Shown here: one piece after another, positions 1 through 7,900 of the stretch | Position numbering within the stretch: position 1 is the first letter of the stretch | Layout of the letters: every line of letters starts with the position of its first letter | DNA from: Hyphomonadaceae bacterium BL14 | GTDB taxonomy: Bacteria > Pseudomonadota > Alphaproteobacteria > Caulobacterales > Maricaulaceae | Direction of reading: 5' to 3' | Assembly: GCA_027627705.1 (NCBI GenBank) | Contig: CP091242.1 | Span: forward strand, 2,344,677 to 2,408,676 | DNA: 64,000 nucleotides | Notes under the pieces: generated by a model | Seen by the model: the letters and a program-made list of their open reading frames with translations, nothing else | What the model was told of the DNA's origin: nothing | Database searches by the model: none | Position numbers and translations under genes: made by a program

Positions 1-272
1 CCCTCAGGAACCAAGCCGTCCTCTACAGCCCGCCTGAACATGGCCAGAGCACCCCTCTGGGAGTTCCCGCCCCTAAAGGCAGAGACCCCCAGATCAGCTA
101 GGTTCAACTCGTCATCGAGAATGAGCCCATGCTTCGCGGCGTACCGCTCGGCTGCTGCCGTCTGGCGTCTCAGGCTGTCGCCCCTCGCCTGCTCTGGGGA
201 GCTGAACCGGACGTAAGAGTACGCTCGGGGCCTCTCAGGGGCCGGAGGTCTGGGGTCACTTTCGCGGGGCAT
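1..272 (-). CDS. Serine recombinase (resolvase/integrase family), N-terminal part, runs off the window
   Basis: Read from an ATG at 272, the minus strand gives 90 codons that are open to the window edge. After a 17-residue leader comes YSYVRFSSPEQARG followed by DSLRRQ. This is the resolvase N-terminal signature, with the catalytic serine in the Y-x-R-x-S context and the arginine pair downstream. A further stretch (DLGVSAFRGGNSQRGAL) matches the usual DxGxSaf...RpgL region. An AGGA ribosome site lies about 8 bases upstream of the ATG. The gene points away from the truncated comM gene, and its start is about 100 bp from the junction, the arrangement expected of a large serine integrase beside its attachment site. 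The DNA is less GC-rich than the chromosome to its right. The family call is firm. Phage, ICE or other island cannot be decided from this fragment. Confidence 0.85.
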   Translation of the reverse strand, partial: MPRESDPRPPAPERPRAYSYVRFSSPEQARGDSLRRQTAAAERYAAKHGLILDDELNLADLGVSAFRGGNSQRGALAMFRRAVEDGLVPE

Positions 273-365
273 GGCCGTCCTAATCGCAGTGTCTTGGCAG
301 GGTTTAGGCGGGGTCCGCCGAGCTTGTCGAGAGCCGGTTTCACCCTTCGTGGCGACCTAGGTCTC

Positions 366-380
366 CACGATCTAAACATG
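366..380. other. Probable attachment-site junction (element / comM)
   Basis: Homology to ComM begins abruptly at about base 375, with the codons for N-M-L-M-I-G just before Walker A. Everything to the left is unrelated to ComM and leads into the recombinase gene. In an intact family member this point reads G-G-H-N-x-L-M-I-G-P-P-G. The exact crossover bases cannot be fixed without the other end of the element. Confidence 0.6.
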
Positions 381-1292
381 CTCATGATCGGCCCGCCGGG
401 CGCAGGCAAATCCATGCTGGCGGCGCGCGCCCCGGGCCTGTTGCCGCCGCTGGATGCGCGCGAGCTCTTGGAAGTGTCCATGATCCAGTCCGTGGCCGGT
501 CTGGTGGAGCGCGGCCGCCTGTCGCGCACGCGCCCCTTCCGCGCCCCGCATCACTCGGCCTCCATGGCCGCCATGGTGGGCGGCGGATCGCGCATCAAGC
601 CGGGCGAGGCGTCGCTGGCCCATCACGGTGTGCTCTTCCTGGATGAGCTTCCGGAGTTCCACCCCCAGGTGCTCGACAGTCTGCGCCAGCCGCTGGAGAC
701 AGGGGAGATCGCCGTGGCCCGCGCCAATCAGCGCGTCACCTTCCCGGCCCGCTTCCAGCTTATCGCCGCGATGAATCCCTGCCGCTGCGGCTGGGCCGGG
801 CAGAATGGCCAGGCTTGCGGGCGCGGTCCGCGCTGTGTGGACAGCTATCAGGCGCGGGTGTCGGGACCGATGATGGACCGGATCGACCTCCAGATCGACG
901 TGCCGCCGGTCACGCCGGCCGATCTCGCCTTGCCCCCGGCACCCGAGGGTACGGCGGAAGCCGCCGCTCGGGTCGCCCGGGCGCGCGCCGCCCAGACCGA
1001 ACGCGGCGGGCTCAATGCCCGCCTGTCCGGCGACCGGCTCGACAGCGCCACCGCGCCCGATGCGGCCGGGCGTGATCTGCTGGCGCGGGCGTCTGAGGCC
1101 ATGGGCCTCACCGCGCGGGCCTATCACCGCATCTTGCGCGTGGCGCGCACCATCGCCGATCTCGACGGCGCTGACGCCGTGCGCCGCATCCATGTCGCCG
1201 AAGCGCTCAGCGCCCGCCGGGTGCGCGCGGCCACCGAAGCGGTGTCACGCCCCGGCGCGCGCAGCGCCTCGTCCGCGCTCGGGCTGCGCTAG
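375..1292 (+). pseudogene. comM: comM / yifB Mg-chelatase-like AAA+ ATPase, 5'-truncated
   Basis: The remaining 305 codons encode Walker A (GPPGAGKS, bases 390-413), the Walker B region FLDELPEF, the zinc-type cluster NPCRCGW...ACGRGPRC, the sensor and arginine-finger segment DRIDLQIDVPPV, and the C-terminal helical domain of the ComM/YifB family. Intact members are about 510 residues, so roughly 200 N-terminal residues (the LonC-like domain) are missing. The open frame continues leftward into unrelated element DNA, so any start there is artificial. ComM is a hexameric helicase that aids branch migration during natural transformation. The lost portion presumably lies at the far end of the integrated element. 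The protein is very probably inactive while the element is in place. Confidence 0.85.
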
Positions 1293-1340
1293 CGCCGGGC
1301 ACCGGCATGCGGCGCGGTACAGCCAGGGTCACAGGCAGCG

Positions 1341-2474
1341 TCAGAGGCAGCGATACGATGCGTCAATCAGCGCCTGGGCGCGGGCATCGCCGACCAGCAC
1401 GTCCATCTGCCGGTTCATCACATAGGCGCCCGACAGGCCGCGCACCGGATCGGCGAACACGCAGCTGCCGCCAAACCCGTAATGACCTACCGTGCGCGGC
1501 TCGGGCCCGAACGCGCCGCTGGCGCGATTGATCATCACGCCGGCGGCAAAACTCAGATCAAAGGGCAAAACCCGGTCAGGTCCCGCCGCGCGGGGTTTGA
1601 GCGCGGCGGCGAGCGTGTCGTGCCCCAGGAACGCCTCGCCATCCAGCCGTCCCTCACAGGCGAAGGGTGCCATCAGCCGGGCCAGCGACAGGGCCGTGGC
1701 GTGGGCGTTGGCCGCAGGCAGCTCGGCGCTGCGCCAGGCCGCAGCGCCCTTGCGTCCCGGCGAGGAGCCGGGATTGAGGAAGGCGGCCTGTTTTTCCGGC
1801 GTGATGGTCCCCAGATTTGGCGCGCGCGCCGGCAAGACATGCTCGGCGGCGCGGGCGTGCTCGGCCTCGGGCAGGCCGATATGGCAGTCAATCCCGCGCG
1901 GGCCGGCGACCATCTCACGCAAAATTCCGCCTACCGAACGACCGTTCGTATCTGCCCGGCGCGCAATAGCGTCGGCCAGCACGCCGAAGCTCAGCGGGTG
2001 GTAGCCGGACCCGTCGCCCGGCGTCCACAGGGGGACCATGGCAGCGAAATGGGCTTCCATCCTGCCGCGGTCAAACCAGTCGGCGGGCTCGATGCCCGCT
2101 ACCGGGCCGGGCAATCCCGCCTGATGGGACAGGGCCTGGGCGATGGTCACATCCCCCTTGCCCTCAGCGGCGAAGTCGGGCCACAGCGCGCTGACCGGCG
2201 CGTCATAGTCAAGTCGCCCCTGATCAACCAGCCAGGCCATGACCAGCGCCGTCACCGCCTTGCCGCTGGAGAAGACCGGGACAAGCGTGTCCGGTGCCCA
2301 GGGCCGGGTGCGCGCCCGGTCTGCCCAGCCGGCGCGGAGATCGCAGAGAACCTCACCGTTCCGGATCAGCGCAAACGCCGCGCCCAGCTCGCCGCGGGTG
2401 GCGAAATTCTCTTCAAAGACTGCGCGCACCGGCTCAAAGCCGGGCGCCAGCGCGCCATGGATCTCGATGCTCAT
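1341..2474 (-). CDS. Beta-lactamase-fold serine hydrolase (EstB / family VIII esterase type)
   Basis: The 377-residue protein carries the SxxK motif S-S-G-K at residues 69-72, the active-site serine/lysine pair of class C beta-lactamases and family VIII esterases. A Y-H-P-L-S-F-G segment in the middle corresponds to the YxN/YxS motif, and the C-terminal GHYGFGGS takes the place of the KTG/HxG box. No signal peptide is visible, which favours a cytoplasmic esterase or peptidase over a periplasmic beta-lactamase. It is transcribed alone, convergent with the comM remnant. The ATG at 2474 has no clear ribosome site. A 12-bp tandem repeat lies just upstream. The substrate cannot be predicted. Confidence 0.8.
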   Translation of the reverse strand: MSIEIHGALAPGFEPVRAVFEENFATRGELGAAFALIRNGEVLCDLRAGWADRARTRPWAPDTLVPVFSSGKAVTALVMAWLVDQGRLDYDAPVSALWPDFAAEGKGDVTIAQALSHQAGLPGPVAGIEPADWFDRGRMEAHFAAMVPLWTPGDGSGYHPLSFGVLADAIARRADTNGRSVGGILREMVAGPRGIDCHIGLPEAEHARAAEHVLPARAPNLGTITPEKQAAFLNPGSSPGRKGAAAWRSAELPAANAHATALSLARLMAPFACEGRLDGEAFLGHDTLAAALKPRAAGPDRVLPFDLSFAAGVMINRASGAFGPEPRTVGHYGFGGSCVFADPVRGLSGAYVMNRQMDVLVGDARAQALIDASYRCL

Positions 2475-2503
2475 GGGAGCGGGCTAGCGCGCCGCGCGCC
2501 CCA

Positions 2504-2551
2504 GTGCAAGCGGGCGTGCAAGCCAGTGTGCAAGCGGGTGTGCGAGCGCGC
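2504..2551. repeat. Four tandem 12-bp repeats (GTGCAAGCGGGY type)
   Basis: Four successive 12-base units begin GTGCAAGC, GTGCAAGC, GTGCAAGC and GTGCGAGC. They fill the gap between the start of the serine hydrolase gene and the stop codon of the kinase/DUF429 gene. The last unit ends one base before that stop codon. Such short arrays change copy number easily. Confidence 0.85.
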
Positions 2552-4180
2552 TTACGCCCAGATCGCCATGCGCAGGCCGCGCGCGTCGCGCGGCGGGTCC
2601 TCAGGCACGTACAATGCCGCTCCCGCCGCGATGCGCTGTGCCGTCAAAAGGCACAGGCCGGCATCAATGAGATCATCGGGCGCGGCCTGGGCCTTCCTGA
2701 ACGGATGCGGCTCGAACAGGTTCGCCGCCAGACCATGGGCGGCCAGCAGGGCCAGCCGCTCAGCCCGGCCTTCGGGCGTTTTCTTGCTATGGATTGCCGG
2801 CGCGCCGGTGAGGGCGGCGATGGTTGTCTCAGGGTGGGTCTCAAATACGCAGCCTTCGAGCAAGGGCGTCATCGCCGCGTCGATTTCCAGAATCTTTTTG
2901 AACAGGGCAAAGGACTGGGCGGCCACGCCCTTGCCTCCGGCGGCCCGGTTCAGCGCATCGGCCTCGGCGCGGGTGCGCCCCTCAAACGCTGCGCGCAGGG
3001 GCGTGGGAAAGATGGAGCTGCGCCGCGCGCCCAGCATGGCCTTCGCCGCCCGCTCGCAGGCACGCCCGCCCAATCCGTCGGGCTCCGGGCGCTCGGGCAG
3101 GCCAATGGGCATGTCCACGGCGATGATCTGGGCGCCGGTGTCCAGCGCCTCGGCAAAGCTCGCAAAAAACCCCACGCGCAGCGCTTCGATCCCGTTCATG
3201 TCCGCCATCACCCCGATCCAGCCGCCGGGACAGCCGTCCAGCCCCATGGCGAAGGCGGGCCGCCGTGCGCCCGCGCGCCCGGTCTGCCCGGCGGGCGCGG
3301 GTGTGAAGGGGGCCGGGTCCGTCAGGCTGTCCTGCGAGATTGCCAGCGCCGGGGCACCCGCCGGGGTCCGGCTCAGCACATGGCTGACCCGTCCGGCTGC
3401 GGTCCGGGCGGCGCCGGCCCAGCTTGCGCCGGACAGCCGCGCCGCCAGAGCGCTGGCGGCGAACAGATCGCCCGTGCCATTGGGTGTGCGCGATCCGGCA
3501 CCGAGGCGGGCGGTCTCGAAACCCACCGCTGGCTGGCTGCCCTCCAGCACCAGCACGCCCAGCCTGTCCGGCCCGGCAGGCGACGAGGTGATCAGGGCCG
3601 CCGGTGCCAGCCCGCGCGCCGCCGTCCCGGCCTCTTGCGTCGTCGTGATGGGCCGGCCCGCGAGCCAGGCCAGTTCGAACACATTGGGCGTGATCAAGTC
3701 GGCCAGCGGGATCAGGCGCGTGGCGATGCCCATGGCCGTGGCCCGCGGCACATACAGCCCGTCATCGCGCCCGTCCGGGGTGCCGTCGCCCATAATCGGG
3801 TCGACCATGACCAGAAGGCCCGGGTTCTGCGCCCGCGCGCCCGCTATGAAGCGCGCCGCAGCCTCGGCCTGACCGGGGCTTGCCATATAGCCGGTCAGGA
3901 TGGCGCGGGCTATGCCCGGCACCCCCGTAGCGGCCAGCGCATCCAGCAGGCTTGCGAAATCGGCGTCCGGCAGCGCCGCCCCGCCTGTGGGGCCCAGCCC
4001 CGGATGACGGCCGAAATTGACGGTGGGTGCCAGGCAGGTCTCGATCCCCGCGCCATGCAGGACACGCACGCTGAGGCTCCCGCCCACCGGGCTGCCAGCC
4101 AGCTGGGAGCTGATCACGATCACCGTGCCAATGTCGCGCTTGGCGGGGGCGGGCTGAAGCGGGCGGCTGGCGCGGGTCAT
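2552..4180 (-). CDS. Fusion of pyridoxal-kinase-like (PfkB/PdxY) domain with DUF429 domain
   Basis: The 542-residue protein has two parts. Residues ~17-280 resemble pyridoxal kinase PdxY/PdxK of the ribokinase superfamily: GGSLSVRVLHGAGI (33-46), the D-P-I-M-G-D block (127-132), T-P-N-x-x-E-L (164-170) and the catalytic N-G-T-G-D (234-238, Asp238 as base). After a Pro/Ala-rich linker (285-307), residues ~310-542 form a DUF429 domain with MGLDGCPGGW (312-321) and AVDMPIGLPE, which look RNase-H-like. Kinase members normally end near 280-290 residues, so the C-terminal half is an addition. The gene is divergent from the CitE-like gene with about 24 bp between starts. The kinase part probably phosphorylates pyridoxal or a related pyrimidine. 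The function of DUF429 is not known to me. Confidence 0.75.
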   Translation of the reverse strand: MTRASRPLQPAPAKRDIGTVIVISSQLAGSPVGGSLSVRVLHGAGIETCLAPTVNFGRHPGLGPTGGAALPDADFASLLDALAATGVPGIARAILTGYMASPGQAEAAARFIAGARAQNPGLLVMVDPIMGDGTPDGRDDGLYVPRATAMGIATRLIPLADLITPNVFELAWLAGRPITTTQEAGTAARGLAPAALITSSPAGPDRLGVLVLEGSQPAVGFETARLGAGSRTPNGTGDLFAASALAARLSGASWAGAARTAAGRVSHVLSRTPAGAPALAISQDSLTDPAPFTPAPAGQTGRAGARRPAFAMGLDGCPGGWIGVMADMNGIEALRVGFFASFAEALDTGAQIIAVDMPIGLPERPEPDGLGGRACERAAKAMLGARRSSIFPTPLRAAFEGRTRAEADALNRAAGGKGVAAQSFALFKKILEIDAAMTPLLEGCVFETHPETTIAALTGAPAIHSKKTPEGRAERLALLAAHGLAANLFEPHPFRKAQAAPDDLIDAGLCLLTAQRIAAGAALYVPEDPPRDARGLRMAIWA

Positions 4181-4204
4181 GCTGGTCTTGTAAGGCTTGC
4201 AGTC

Positions 4205-5104
4205 ATGACTGGCGAGCCGTCATCCATGCTTTACCCGCGGCGTTTGCGCTCGGCGCTTTACACGCCCGGTGACCGTCCGCGCGCCATCGCGAAAGCTGCA
4301 GGGCTGGATGCGGACGCCCTGATCCTCGATCTGGAAGACGCCGTGGCGCCGGACCGCAAGGCCGAAGCCCGCGCCGCCGCGCCGGACGCCATCGCGGCGT
4401 TTCGCCAGGCCGGGCGGTATAGCGTGCTGCGCATCCATGCGCCGGGCGACCGGGAAACCGCTGCCGACCTGCCCTGCGTGGCCGCGGCACAATCCGATGC
4501 GGTGCTGGTGGCAAAGGCCGAGGATTGCGGCGCGCTGGCCGATCTGCGCTCGGGCCTGACCTCTGCCGGCTGGTGCGGCCGGCTCTGGCTGATGATCGAA
4601 ACCCCGCGCGGCGTGTTCCTGGCCGAGCAATTGGCCACCGCGCCGGGCCTGGCGCAGGCGCTGGGCGTGTCGGTGCTGGTGGCGGGCGGCAATGATCTGG
4701 CCGAAGGCCTGCGCCTGCCTGCCGGCTCCGCCCGGCGCGCCGGTCTGGTGCCGCATCTGGCCCGGCTGGTGCTGGCGGCGCGCGCGGCGGACCTGGCTGT
4801 GCTCGACGGGGTGTATAACGCCCATACCGACGCGGCGGGGTTCATTGAAGAGGCGCAGGAGGCGCGCGCGCTGGGCTTTGACGGCAAGACGCTGATCCAT
4901 CCCGCCCAGATCGATCCGTGCCATGCAGCCTTCAGGCCCGGCGCGGATGAAATCGCGCACGCGCGCGCCATCATCGCCGCCTTTGACGATCCTGCCAGCG
5001 CCGGGCGCGGTGCCATCGCGGTCGATGGCGTGATGGCAGAGCGCCTGCATCTGGATGCCGCCCGCGCCCTGTTGGCTGCCGCAGAGCCCGGCGAGAAAGG
5101 CTGA
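4205..5104 (+). CDS. HpcH/HpaI aldolase / citrate lyase beta family (CitE-like CoA-ester lyase)
   Basis: The 299-residue protein fits the CitE/malyl-CoA lyase TIM-barrel family. RSALYTPGDRPRAI near the N terminus, ADALILDLEDAVAP with the metal/CoA-site acidic residues, LWLMIETPRGVF carrying the metal-ligand glutamate, VAGGNDLAEGLR, and FDGKTLIHPAQID near the C terminus are all present in family order. Members act as citrate lyase beta, malyl-CoA or beta-methylmalyl-CoA lyases, or (3S)-malyl-CoA thioesterases. No citrate lyase partner genes are nearby, so a malyl-CoA-type role is more likely. An ATG at 4226 is an alternative start. arsC follows six bases after the stop, suggesting an operon. 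Confidence 0.85.
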   Translation: MTGEPSSMLYPRRLRSALYTPGDRPRAIAKAAGLDADALILDLEDAVAPDRKAEARAAAPDAIAAFRQAGRYSVLRIHAPGDRETAADLPCVAAAQSDAVLVAKAEDCGALADLRSGLTSAGWCGRLWLMIETPRGVFLAEQLATAPGLAQALGVSVLVAGGNDLAEGLRLPAGSARRAGLVPHLARLVLAARAADLAVLDGVYNAHTDAAGFIEEAQEARALGFDGKTLIHPAQIDPCHAAFRPGADEIAHARAIIAAFDDPASAGRGAIAVDGVMAERLHLDAARALLAAAEPGEKG

Positions 5105-5110
5105 AAATCC

Positions 5111-5452
5111 ATGGAAATCTGGCACAATCCGCGCTGCTCGAAATCACGCGAGGCGCTCGCGCTCCTGCGCGGGACAGGCATTGATCCCGAGGTGCGCCTC
5201 TATCTCGACCGGCCGCCCACAGTGGCCGAGCTGGACTCCGTCATCGCCGCGCTGGGGCTTGCCTGCGCCCACGACCTGATCCGCACAGGCGAGCCGGATT
5301 ACAAGGCGGCCGGCCTGTCACGCGGCTGCAGTGACGCCGAGTTGATCGCCGCCATGGCCGCCCATCCCAAGCTCATCGAACGCCCGATCCTGATTGACAG
5401 CGGCCTCGCCGTGATCGGCCGCCCGCCCGAGCGGGTGATGGAGCTGGTTTAG
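5111..5452 (+). CDS. arsC: ArsC-family glutaredoxin-dependent reductase
   Basis: The 113-residue protein has the thioredoxin-fold ArsC motif IWHNPRCSKSREAL, with the catalytic cysteine at position 9 in the N-P-x-C-S-K-S-R context, and the C-terminal KLIERPILI...VIGRPPE that closes the arsenate site. Length is typical. ArsC with glutaredoxin reduces arsenate to arsenite. Related YfgD-like proteins share the motif and have other or unknown roles. No arsenite pump or arsenic regulator is adjacent. The gene is probably co-transcribed with the CitE-like gene. A family-1 palindromic repeat lies just after the stop. Confidence 0.8.
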   Translation: MEIWHNPRCSKSREALALLRGTGIDPEVRLYLDRPPTVAELDSVIAALGLACAHDLIRTGEPDYKAAGLSRGCSDAELIAAMAAHPKLIERPILIDSGLAVIGRPPERVMELV

Positions 5453-5486
5453 GGTGGCTCCTGGCAGGTCGGGACACCAATACGTT

Positions 5487-5604
5487 TGTTTTCCCGGCCG
5501 ACCGCAGGGAGCGCCGGGACCCATCCACCGATCATCTCCGCTTGTCGAGGCGGCTCAATCCTGTGGGGATGGGTCCCGGGTCGGCTACGCCGCCCGGGAA
5601 AACA
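5487..5604. repeat. Cloverleaf palindromic repeat, family 1, copy 1
   Basis: Outer arms TGTTTTCCCGG / CCCGGGAAAACA enclose inner arms CCGGGACCCATCC / GGGATGGGTCCCGG. Short variable side segments lie between outer and inner arms. The copy sits between two convergent genes (arsC and moeB), where a folded structure could end transcription from both sides. Confidence 0.85.
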
Positions 5605-5631
5605 GGATTGCAGCGAACAGGAGCTGCCCCC

Positions 5632-6378
5632 TCACCCCGCGCCGCACGCCTTGCAATCGGGATCGCGGTGCAGGCGCACGGTGCGGGCGCGGCCTGACAG
5701 GCCGTCATGGATGACAAGGCGCCCGATCAGCGGCTCGCCCGCGCCGGTGATCAGCTTGATGGCTTCCAGTGCCATCAGCGATCCGATCACCCCCGTCAGC
5801 GCCCCGACAATACCGGCCTCAGCGCAGGTCTCCGCATCGGGCGGACTGTCCGGTACCCAGCATTGATAGCAGGGCGCGTCCGGTGCCCGATGCGGCGCGA
5901 ACACGCCTACCTGCCCGTCCCAACGCCCTACCGCGCCGGACACCAGCGGAATACGGGCGGCCAGCGCGGCGCGGTTCACAGCGAAGCGGGTCGCAAAATC
6001 ATCGCAGCCGTCCAACACCAGGTCGGCGCCCGCCAACAGGCCGGGCAAGGTCGCATCATCGGCGGCGAGGACGCGCGCATCAATGTCCAGCGAGGGGTCG
6101 AGATCGGTCAGCGCCTCGGCGGCGCGCTCGGCTTTGCGCCGCCCCACATCCTGCGTCCGGTACAGGATCTGGCGCTGGAGATTGTCCAGGCTCACCACAT
6201 CGGGCTCGGCGATGCGGATCGCGCCGACCCCCGCCGCAGCCAGATACAGCGCCGCCGGCGCCCCCAGCCCACCCGCGCCGATGATCACGATCCGCGCACG
6301 CGACAGGCGCTGCTGGCCGGGGCCGCCGATCTCCTTCAGCAGGATATGGCGGGCATGGCGGACGGAATGGACGGGCAA
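5632..6378 (-). CDS. moeB: HesA/MoeB/ThiF-family adenylyltransferase, likely MoeB
   Basis: The 248-residue E1-like protein has the nucleotide-binding GAGGLGAP loop (~35-42), SLDNLQRQILY with the conserved arginine, and VLDGCDDFATR. Two Cys pairs, C-Y-Q-C and a C-terminal C-K-A-C, should bind structural zinc. There is no C-terminal rhodanese domain, so it matches the short MoeB/ThiF form. MoeB adenylates the C terminus of MoaD for molybdopterin synthesis, and ThiF does the same for ThiS. The neighbours do not discriminate, and MoeB is preferred on length and the HARHILLKEIGG start. Transcribed alone. Confidence 0.8.
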   Translation of the reverse strand: MPVHSVRHARHILLKEIGGPGQQRLSRARIVIIGAGGLGAPAALYLAAAGVGAIRIAEPDVVSLDNLQRQILYRTQDVGRRKAERAAEALTDLDPSLDIDARVLAADDATLPGLLAGADLVLDGCDDFATRFAVNRAALAARIPLVSGAVGRWDGQVGVFAPHRAPDAPCYQCWVPDSPPDAETCAEAGIVGALTGVIGSLMALEAIKLITGAGEPLIGRLVIHDGLSGRARTVRLHRDPDCKACGAG

Positions 6379-6480
6379 GGGGTGTCTCCTGTTGGCCGCG
6401 CGTCAGTCAGCTTGGGTTCAGCCTTGCTGTCTAGGCTTATGACGGCGATAACACAGTCCATAGCCTTCAGGAGAGGTCCC

Positions 6481-6903
6481 ATGCGTCACATTCTGATCCT
6501 CGCGGCAAGCGCGCTGGCGCTGGCAGGCTGCGCCACCTCGGAAGGCTACCGCCAGCAGACCGAGCAGTTTCTGGGTGCCCATTCCGACACGCTGGTCCTG
6601 GAATATGGCTCGCCGCGGGCGCGCGACCGCCTGTCAGACGGCTCGGAAGTATGGACCTATCTGTCGCGTGAACAGCGCTATCAGTCGGGCGGCTACCGCT
6701 CCATCCCGCGCGAGCGGCGCATCAGCTACCGCGATGAGCAAGGCCGCGTGCGCGAGCGTATCGAGCAATATACCGACACCGTCTACGAGCCGCCGCGCGA
6801 ATGGACGGTGCAGTGCGAAACCCGCTTCGTGATCGCGCCCGACCGCCGCGTGGTGGATTTCCGCTTCCAGGGCGAGGGCTGCATCGCGCCGGAGATTTAC
6901 TGA
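6481..6903 (+). CDS. Outer-membrane-type lipoprotein, SmpA/OmlA-like
   Basis: The 140-residue protein starts with a classic lipoprotein signal, a short basic N terminus, a hydrophobic stretch and the lipobox L-A-G-C at residues ~15-18. The mature part contains VLEYGSPRARDRLSDGSEVW, reminiscent of the SmpA/OmlA fold in which a dG...W segment follows a G-x-P turn, then a Tyr/Arg-rich charged region and one conserved-looking C-x-T-R-F. An AGGAGAGGTCCC ribosome site immediately precedes ATG 6481. Function unknown. The SmpA resemblance is weak. Confidence 0.7.
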   Translation: MRHILILAASALALAGCATSEGYRQQTEQFLGAHSDTLVLEYGSPRARDRLSDGSEVWTYLSREQRYQSGGYRSIPRERRISYRDEQGRVRERIEQYTDTVYEPPREWTVQCETRFVIAPDRRVVDFRFQGEGCIAPEIY

Positions 6904-6960
6904 AGAGAGGCTTTTCGCTCCCTTCCCCCTAAGGGAAGGGCGGGCAGCCCCATAAAGCCT

Positions 6961-7079
6961 GCTTTCCCGGGCGAGCGGAGCGAGACCCGGACCCATCCAC
7001 CGATGCTTTCCGCCGCCTGTGCCGCCCAGACTTCGCGAGATGGGTCCCGGATATTTGCTGACGCAAATTCCGGGAAAGC
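6961..7079. repeat. Cloverleaf palindromic repeat, family 1, copy 2
   Basis: Outer arms GCTTTCCCGG / CCGGGAAAGC and inner arms CCGGACCCATCCACCGAT / GATGGGTCCCGG. The right side segment forms its own hairpin TTTGC-tgac-GCAAA. It lies just downstream of the lipoprotein gene. Confidence 0.85.
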
Positions 7080-7183
7080 ACGGCTCTGCACCCAACCCCG
7101 CCTTGTCTTGGCGAAACCCGGACCCGCCAAAGCCGTTCGCAGATTCACAGAGTGAATGCGAGTGCCCGCCCTCACGCAAAAGT

Positions 7184-7200
7184 ACTTTACATCGCAAAGT
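7184..7200. promoter_or_regulatory. Candidate operator of the downstream winged-helix regulator
   Basis: Inverted repeat ACTTT-N7-AAAGT, about 70 bases upstream of the membrane-protein start. It sits in the short non-repeat stretch where a promoter for the two-gene operon must lie. Small regulators of this type usually repress their own operon, so this is the best autoregulatory site. Inferred from position and symmetry only. Confidence 0.4.
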
Positions 7201-7270
7201 GCATCATGATATCCAGTCCTCAAGCCCGGCGATCCAGCCTGGCGCATAGTTGAGGAAAGGACACACGATC

Positions 7271-7900
7271 ATGACGGCACGCGACACAAATCCCTCGGGC
7301 GACGACCTCGCCTATCTCAGCGCCATCGCCCGCTCGGGCGAGGATGCGCCGCTGCTCGGCGGGCGGTTTCTGATTTGGTGGGCGGGGCTCACCAGCCTGG
7401 TCATCCTGGCCCACTGGGCGTCCATGATGGGCTTTGGCCCGCTCGGCACCGGGGCGGTCTGGCCGCTCTGGATCGGCTATATCGTGATCGGCTCGGCCGG
7501 ACAGGCGGTCCTGGTTTACTCCATCCGCCACAAGCCGGGTCAGGGTGCGCCGGCCAACCGCACTGAAGCCGCCGTCTGGATGAGCGCCGGCCTGGGCATT
7601 GGCGCGATCTTTCTGGGTGTCGTGGCAGGCGTGCAGGGCGGGCTGCTGCAGCCGGTGTATTTCAACGTCCTCCTGCCGGTCGCGCTGGCGGCTTACGGGA
7701 CAGCCTGGATGACGGTGGCGCAGGTGTCGCGCCGGGTCGGGCTGTATGCGCCCGCCTTGCTGGCCTTTGCCGGTGCCGGTGCAGGCATGGCGTTCGCGGC
7801 GACCCACTGGGTCTATCCGGTTGCGGCGCTGGCGCTGTTCGGGTCGTCTGTGCTGCCGGGCTTTGTGATGCTGCGCAGCGAGCCGCGGAGCCTGAGCTGA
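7271..7900 (+). CDS. Six-segment integral membrane protein of unknown function
   Basis: The 209-residue protein has a short polar N terminus and about six hydrophobic segments (~30-55, 60-82, 100-122, 124-145, 155-175, 180-198), with no recognisable catalytic motif. ATG 7271 is chosen over an upstream ATG at 7250 because AGGAAAGGA lies at the right distance before it. Its stop overlaps the start of the winged-helix regulator (TGATG), so the two are translationally coupled. Such pairs commonly consist of a membrane protein and its autorepressor. Confidence 0.75.
   Translation: MTARDTNPSGDDLAYLSAIARSGEDAPLLGGRFLIWWAGLTSLVILAHWASMMGFGPLGTGAVWPLWIGYIVIGSAGQAVLVYSIRHKPGQGAPANRTEAAVWMSAGLGIGAIFLGVVAGVQGGLLQPVYFNVLLPVALAAYGTAWMTVAQVSRRVGLYAPALLAFAGAGAGMAFAATHWVYPVAALALFGSSVLPGFVMLRSEPRSLS

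Noticed and set aside
129..374. N-terminal extension of the comM frame into the left end
   Set aside because: The extension has no ComM similarity and runs antisense to the serine recombinase gene. It is open by chance across the junction.
1482..3872. Long plus-strand frame of about 800 codons opposite the serine hydrolase and kinase/DUF429 genes
   Set aside because: Shadow frame without domains or ribosome site. The minus-strand proteins carry clear motifs.
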